Below, one piece after another: positions 5,316 to 7,337 of a stretch of DNA of 7,337 nt. A program made the position numbers and the translations under genes. The stretch is from Bacteroides sp. GTDB taxonomy: Bacteria > Bacteroidota > Bacteroidia > Bacteroidales > GCA-2748055. The DNA lies in assembly GCA_011048475.1 (NCBI GenBank), contig DSDZ01000416.1, positions 1 through 7,337 on the forward strand. Reading direction: 5' to 3'. How positions within the stretch are numbered: position 1 is the first letter of the stretch; every line of letters begins with the position of its first letter. The notes beneath the pieces are model-generated. The model worked only from the letters and a program-made list of their open reading frames with translations. It was not told the DNA's origin and ran no database searches.

Positions 5316-6860
5316 TTAAAAGGGTGGAACACCGTGTTTTTTCTGCGGCATGCCCACACGTTTTTCCCCGGATACCTCCAGGGCATGCAACAGGGCCCTC
5401 CTGGTCTCTTTAGGTTCGATCACCGAATCGATGTACCCCTTGGCTGCAGCCACGTAAGGATTGGAAAATTTTTCCCTGTACTCCTGGACTTTCTGGCGGC
5501 GCATCTTTTCCGGGTCTTCGGCGGCAGCAATCTCCTTCCGGAATATGATGTTTGCCGCCCCTTCGGGACCCATGACCGCCACCTCGGCATCGGGCCACGC
5601 GAATACGAAGTCGGCCCGCAGGTGCCTCGAACTCATTGCGATGTAGCCGCCCCCGTATGCCTTTCTGAGGATCACCGTGATCTTGGGGATGGTGGCCTCG
5701 CTGTATGCATAGAGCACTTTTGCCCCGTGCCGGATGACCCCGGCGTGCTCCTGGTCCACACCCGGCAGGTACCCCGGCAGGTCTACGAAAGTCACGATGG
5801 GAATATTGAATGCATCGCAGTACCGGATGAACCGGGCTGCCTTATCGGATGAATCCACATCCAGCACGCCTGCAAGCACGTAGGGCTGGTTGGCGACAAA
5901 TCCGACCGTGCGGCCGTTCATGGTCCCGAATCCGATGACCAGATTTGCAGCCCAGCGCTTCTGGATCTCAAAGAAGTTTGAGCCGTCGGTGACCGCCCGG
6001 ATCACATTGCGCACATCGTAGGGAGCCCTGGGATCTGCCGGCACGATCTTCGATATGTTATATTTTTTCAGGGGTTCCTTCATCTCTTTCCTGGCGGGCA
6101 CATCTGTGTTGGACCAGGGAAGGTAACTGAGCAGGATCTTGATCTGCTCGAAGCATTCATCTTCGCTTTCCGAGAAGAAATGTGCATTCCCGGTAATCTC
6201 ACTGTGTACCCTGGCACCTCCCAGTTCCTCCATGGTGATGTCCTCTCCCAGGACCGTCTTGATCACCTCGGGGCCTGTGATGAACATTTTGGAGATATTC
6301 TCCACCACGAAAACAAAATCGGTCAGGGCCGGCGAGTACACGGCCCCCCCCGCACAGGGACCCAGGATCACCGAGATCTGGGGGATCACCCCCGAGGCGA
6401 GGGTATTCCTGAAGAAGATTTCCCCATAACCGGCCAGGGAATTCACCCCCTCCTGGATCCTGGCACCTCCCGAATCGTTGATCCCGATCAACGGCATCCG
6501 CATTTTCAGGGAGTGGTCCATGATCTTGGTGATCTTCCTCGCATGCATGAAACCTAGGGAGCCCCCGGCGACCGTGAAATCCTGTGCAAATATGCATACG
6601 GGTTTCCCTCCGATGGTACCTGTCCCCGTAATAACCCCGTCCCCGTGAAGTTTTTTCCGGTCCATCCCGAAATCACGCGCCTCATGCTCCACGAAGAGGT
6701 CATATTCGTTAAACGATCCCTCATCCAGCAATTTCACAATCCGCTCCCGGGCAGTCATCTTCCCCATGGCAACCTGTTTCTGGATGGCTATCTCACCACC
6801 TCCACGCAGGATCTCCTCCCGGCGCTTCTTCAGTTCCTGGATCTTTTTTGTCGAGGCCAT
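5316..6860 (-). CDS. Acyl-CoA carboxylase carboxyltransferase (propionyl-CoA carboxylase beta / MmdA type)
   Basis: This 514-residue protein has the full length of the PccB/MmdA family, whose members form cytosolic hexamers with two crotonase-fold halves. They transfer CO2 between biotin and the alpha-carbon of an acyl-CoA, usually propionyl-CoA/methylmalonyl-CoA. N-terminal half: G-K-M-T-A-R-E-R at about 33-40, N-D-S-G-G-A-R-I-Q-E-G-V at 128-139, and the oxyanion loop G-P-C-A-G-G-A-V-Y-S at 167-176. C-terminal half: D-L-P-G-Y-L-P-G at 360-367, the second oxyanion loop A-Y-G-G-G-Y-I-A-M at 401-409, and A-W-P-D-A-E-V-A-V-M-G at 421-431. Both active-site halves look intact. The biotin carrier gene follows after nine bases, but no biotin carboxylase (PccA/AccC) and no membrane decarboxylase subunits (OadB/OadG type) lie in the window. 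Sequence alone therefore cannot say whether it serves a carboxylase or a sodium-pumping decarboxylase. The gene follows the LptF/LptG gene after 73 bases. Confidence 0.93.
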   Translation of the reverse strand: MASTKKIQELKKRREEILRGGGEIAIQKQVAMGKMTARERIVKLLDEGSFNEYDLFVEHEARDFGMDRKKLHGDGVITGTGTIGGKPVCIFAQDFTVAGGSLGFMHARKITKIMDHSLKMRMPLIGINDSGGARIQEGVNSLAGYGEIFFRNTLASGVIPQISVILGPCAGGAVYSPALTDFVFVVENISKMFITGPEVIKTVLGEDITMEELGGARVHSEITGNAHFFSESEDECFEQIKILLSYLPWSNTDVPARKEMKEPLKKYNISKIVPADPRAPYDVRNVIRAVTDGSNFFEIQKRWAANLVIGFGTMNGRTVGFVANQPYVLAGVLDVDSSDKAARFIRYCDAFNIPIVTFVDLPGYLPGVDQEHAGVIRHGAKVLYAYSEATIPKITVILRKAYGGGYIAMSSRHLRADFVFAWPDAEVAVMGPEGAANIIFRKEIAAAEDPEKMRRQKVQEYREKFSNPYVAAAKGYIDSVIEPKETRRALLHALEVSGEKRVGMPQKKHGVPPF

Positions 6861-6933
6861 TGCTTCAGGTTTTTTATTGCAGGTACAATCTTACGAAAAA
6901 AATGCTGTTTCTTTCCTGCCGCAGGTTATTTTC

Positions 6934-7337
6934 CTACCTGGGCGCCATCCGTAACAGGAACAGGGCTACGATCAGGAAGAAGATATTGGGCAGCCAGACA
7001 GCCAGCATCACAGGCAGCATTCCGCCGATGGCAAACTGCTTGGAGAACTGGGTGAAAAGAATGTACGTGAAACTGATTACAACCCCGACGGCGATCTGGA
7101 ACCCGATCCCCCCCCTCAGTTTCCTGCTGGAGACCGCCACCCCGATCAGTGTGAGAATGAATGTGGTGAAGGGGAAGGAGATCCTGTTGTGCCGTTCGAT
7201 CTGGTAGGCGGTCACATTCGTCTCCCCCTGCATCAACTGCTGCCGGATAAAATCATCCAGCTCCTTCAGGCTCATGGTCTCCACGATGTTCAGCCGAATC
7301 TGGAAGTCATCAGGGTGGATGGCCAGGGTGGTGTCAA
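6934..7337 (-). CDS. LptF/LptG-family permease, C-terminal fragment
   Basis: The frame is open from the window edge (7337) to a TAG at 6934-6936, showing the last 133 residues of a protein whose N-terminus is outside. The visible part has the end of the periplasmic domain (H-P-D-D-F, then E-T-M-S-L-K-E-L) and three C-terminal membrane helices: F-P-F-T-T-F-I-L-T-L-I-G-V-A-V, then G-F-Q-I-A-V-G-V-V-I-S-F-T-Y-I-L-F, then L-A-V-W-L-P-N-I-F-F-L-I-V-A-L-F-L-L. These are typical of YjgP/YjgQ (LptF/LptG) permeases, the inner-membrane half of the ABC transporter that extracts lipopolysaccharide for export to the outer membrane. LptF and LptG cannot be told apart from this fragment. The GTG at about 7284 is internal, not a start, because the homologous sequence continues upstream of it. 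It is probably the leading visible gene of a unit with the carboxyltransferase and carrier genes. Confidence 0.9.
   Translation of the reverse strand, partial: DTTLAIHPDDFQIRLNIVETMSLKELDDFIRQQLMQGETNVTAYQIERHNRISFPFTTFILTLIGVAVSSRKLRGGIGFQIAVGVVISFTYILFTQFSKQFAIGGMLPVMLAVWLPNIFFLIVALFLLRMAPR

Noticed and set aside
6905..6930. CCTGC-G-GCAGG followed by a T-run on the minus strand, as a terminator after the LptF/LptG gene
   Set aside because: The loop would be one base. With a realistic loop only about three pairs remain, and the T-run is not directly attached.
6934..7284. A complete small membrane protein starting at the GTG near 7284
   Set aside because: The same frame stays open to the window edge and the upstream residues match the periplasmic domain of LptF/LptG proteins, so it is a fragment of a larger gene.

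Overview
The window looks like a chromosomal segment of a GC-rich member of the Bacteroidota. The evidence is a secreted DUF2807/head-GIN lipoprotein, one promoter of the Bacteroidota type (TAnnTTTG at -7), mostly weak Shine-Dalgarno sites, and Bacteroidota-like forms of DnaB, IspE, a short biotin carrier protein and an LptF/LptG permease. Genus or family cannot be named from the sequence alone. No tRNA, rRNA, CRISPR, transposase or integrase was seen.

Layout: 1-153 is the 3' end of a gene resembling rsmI (+). 157-1056 (-) encodes a head-GIN lipoprotein whose Ser/Gly-rich motif recurs about every 20 residues, with a good Bacteroidota promoter upstream. 1057-1346 is the divergent intergenic region. 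1347-1760 and 1863-2432 (+) are two tandem, paralogous small secreted proteins that I do not recognise. Both are built from copies of a short motif V/L-E-x-W-M-x-A-P-F, and both are preceded by the same TTGGCACA-N4-(T/G)TGTA element, which resembles a sigma-54 -24/-12 promoter. 2433-3959 (-) is dnaB and 4091-4930 (+) is ispE, transcribed divergently. 4917-5306 (-) is a biotin carrier protein, 5316-6860 (-) an acyl-CoA carboxylase carboxyltransferase, and 6934-7337 (-) the C-terminal part of an LptF/LptG-family permease. These last three could be one transcription unit running leftward.

The housekeeping functions (rRNA methylation, replication, isoprenoid precursor synthesis, biotin-dependent carboxylation, LPS export) are ordinary and unrelated to each other. 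The unusual part is 1191-2432. A repeat-protein family has been tandemly duplicated together with its promoter, and a possible third, decayed tail lies upstream. The W-M-x-x-P-F motif is kept at protein level while the codons and the acidic spacers vary. I cannot assign a function to these proteins. The three convergent gene pairs in the window meet with gaps of 3 and 0 bases and an overlap of 14 bases, and none has a recognisable terminator.
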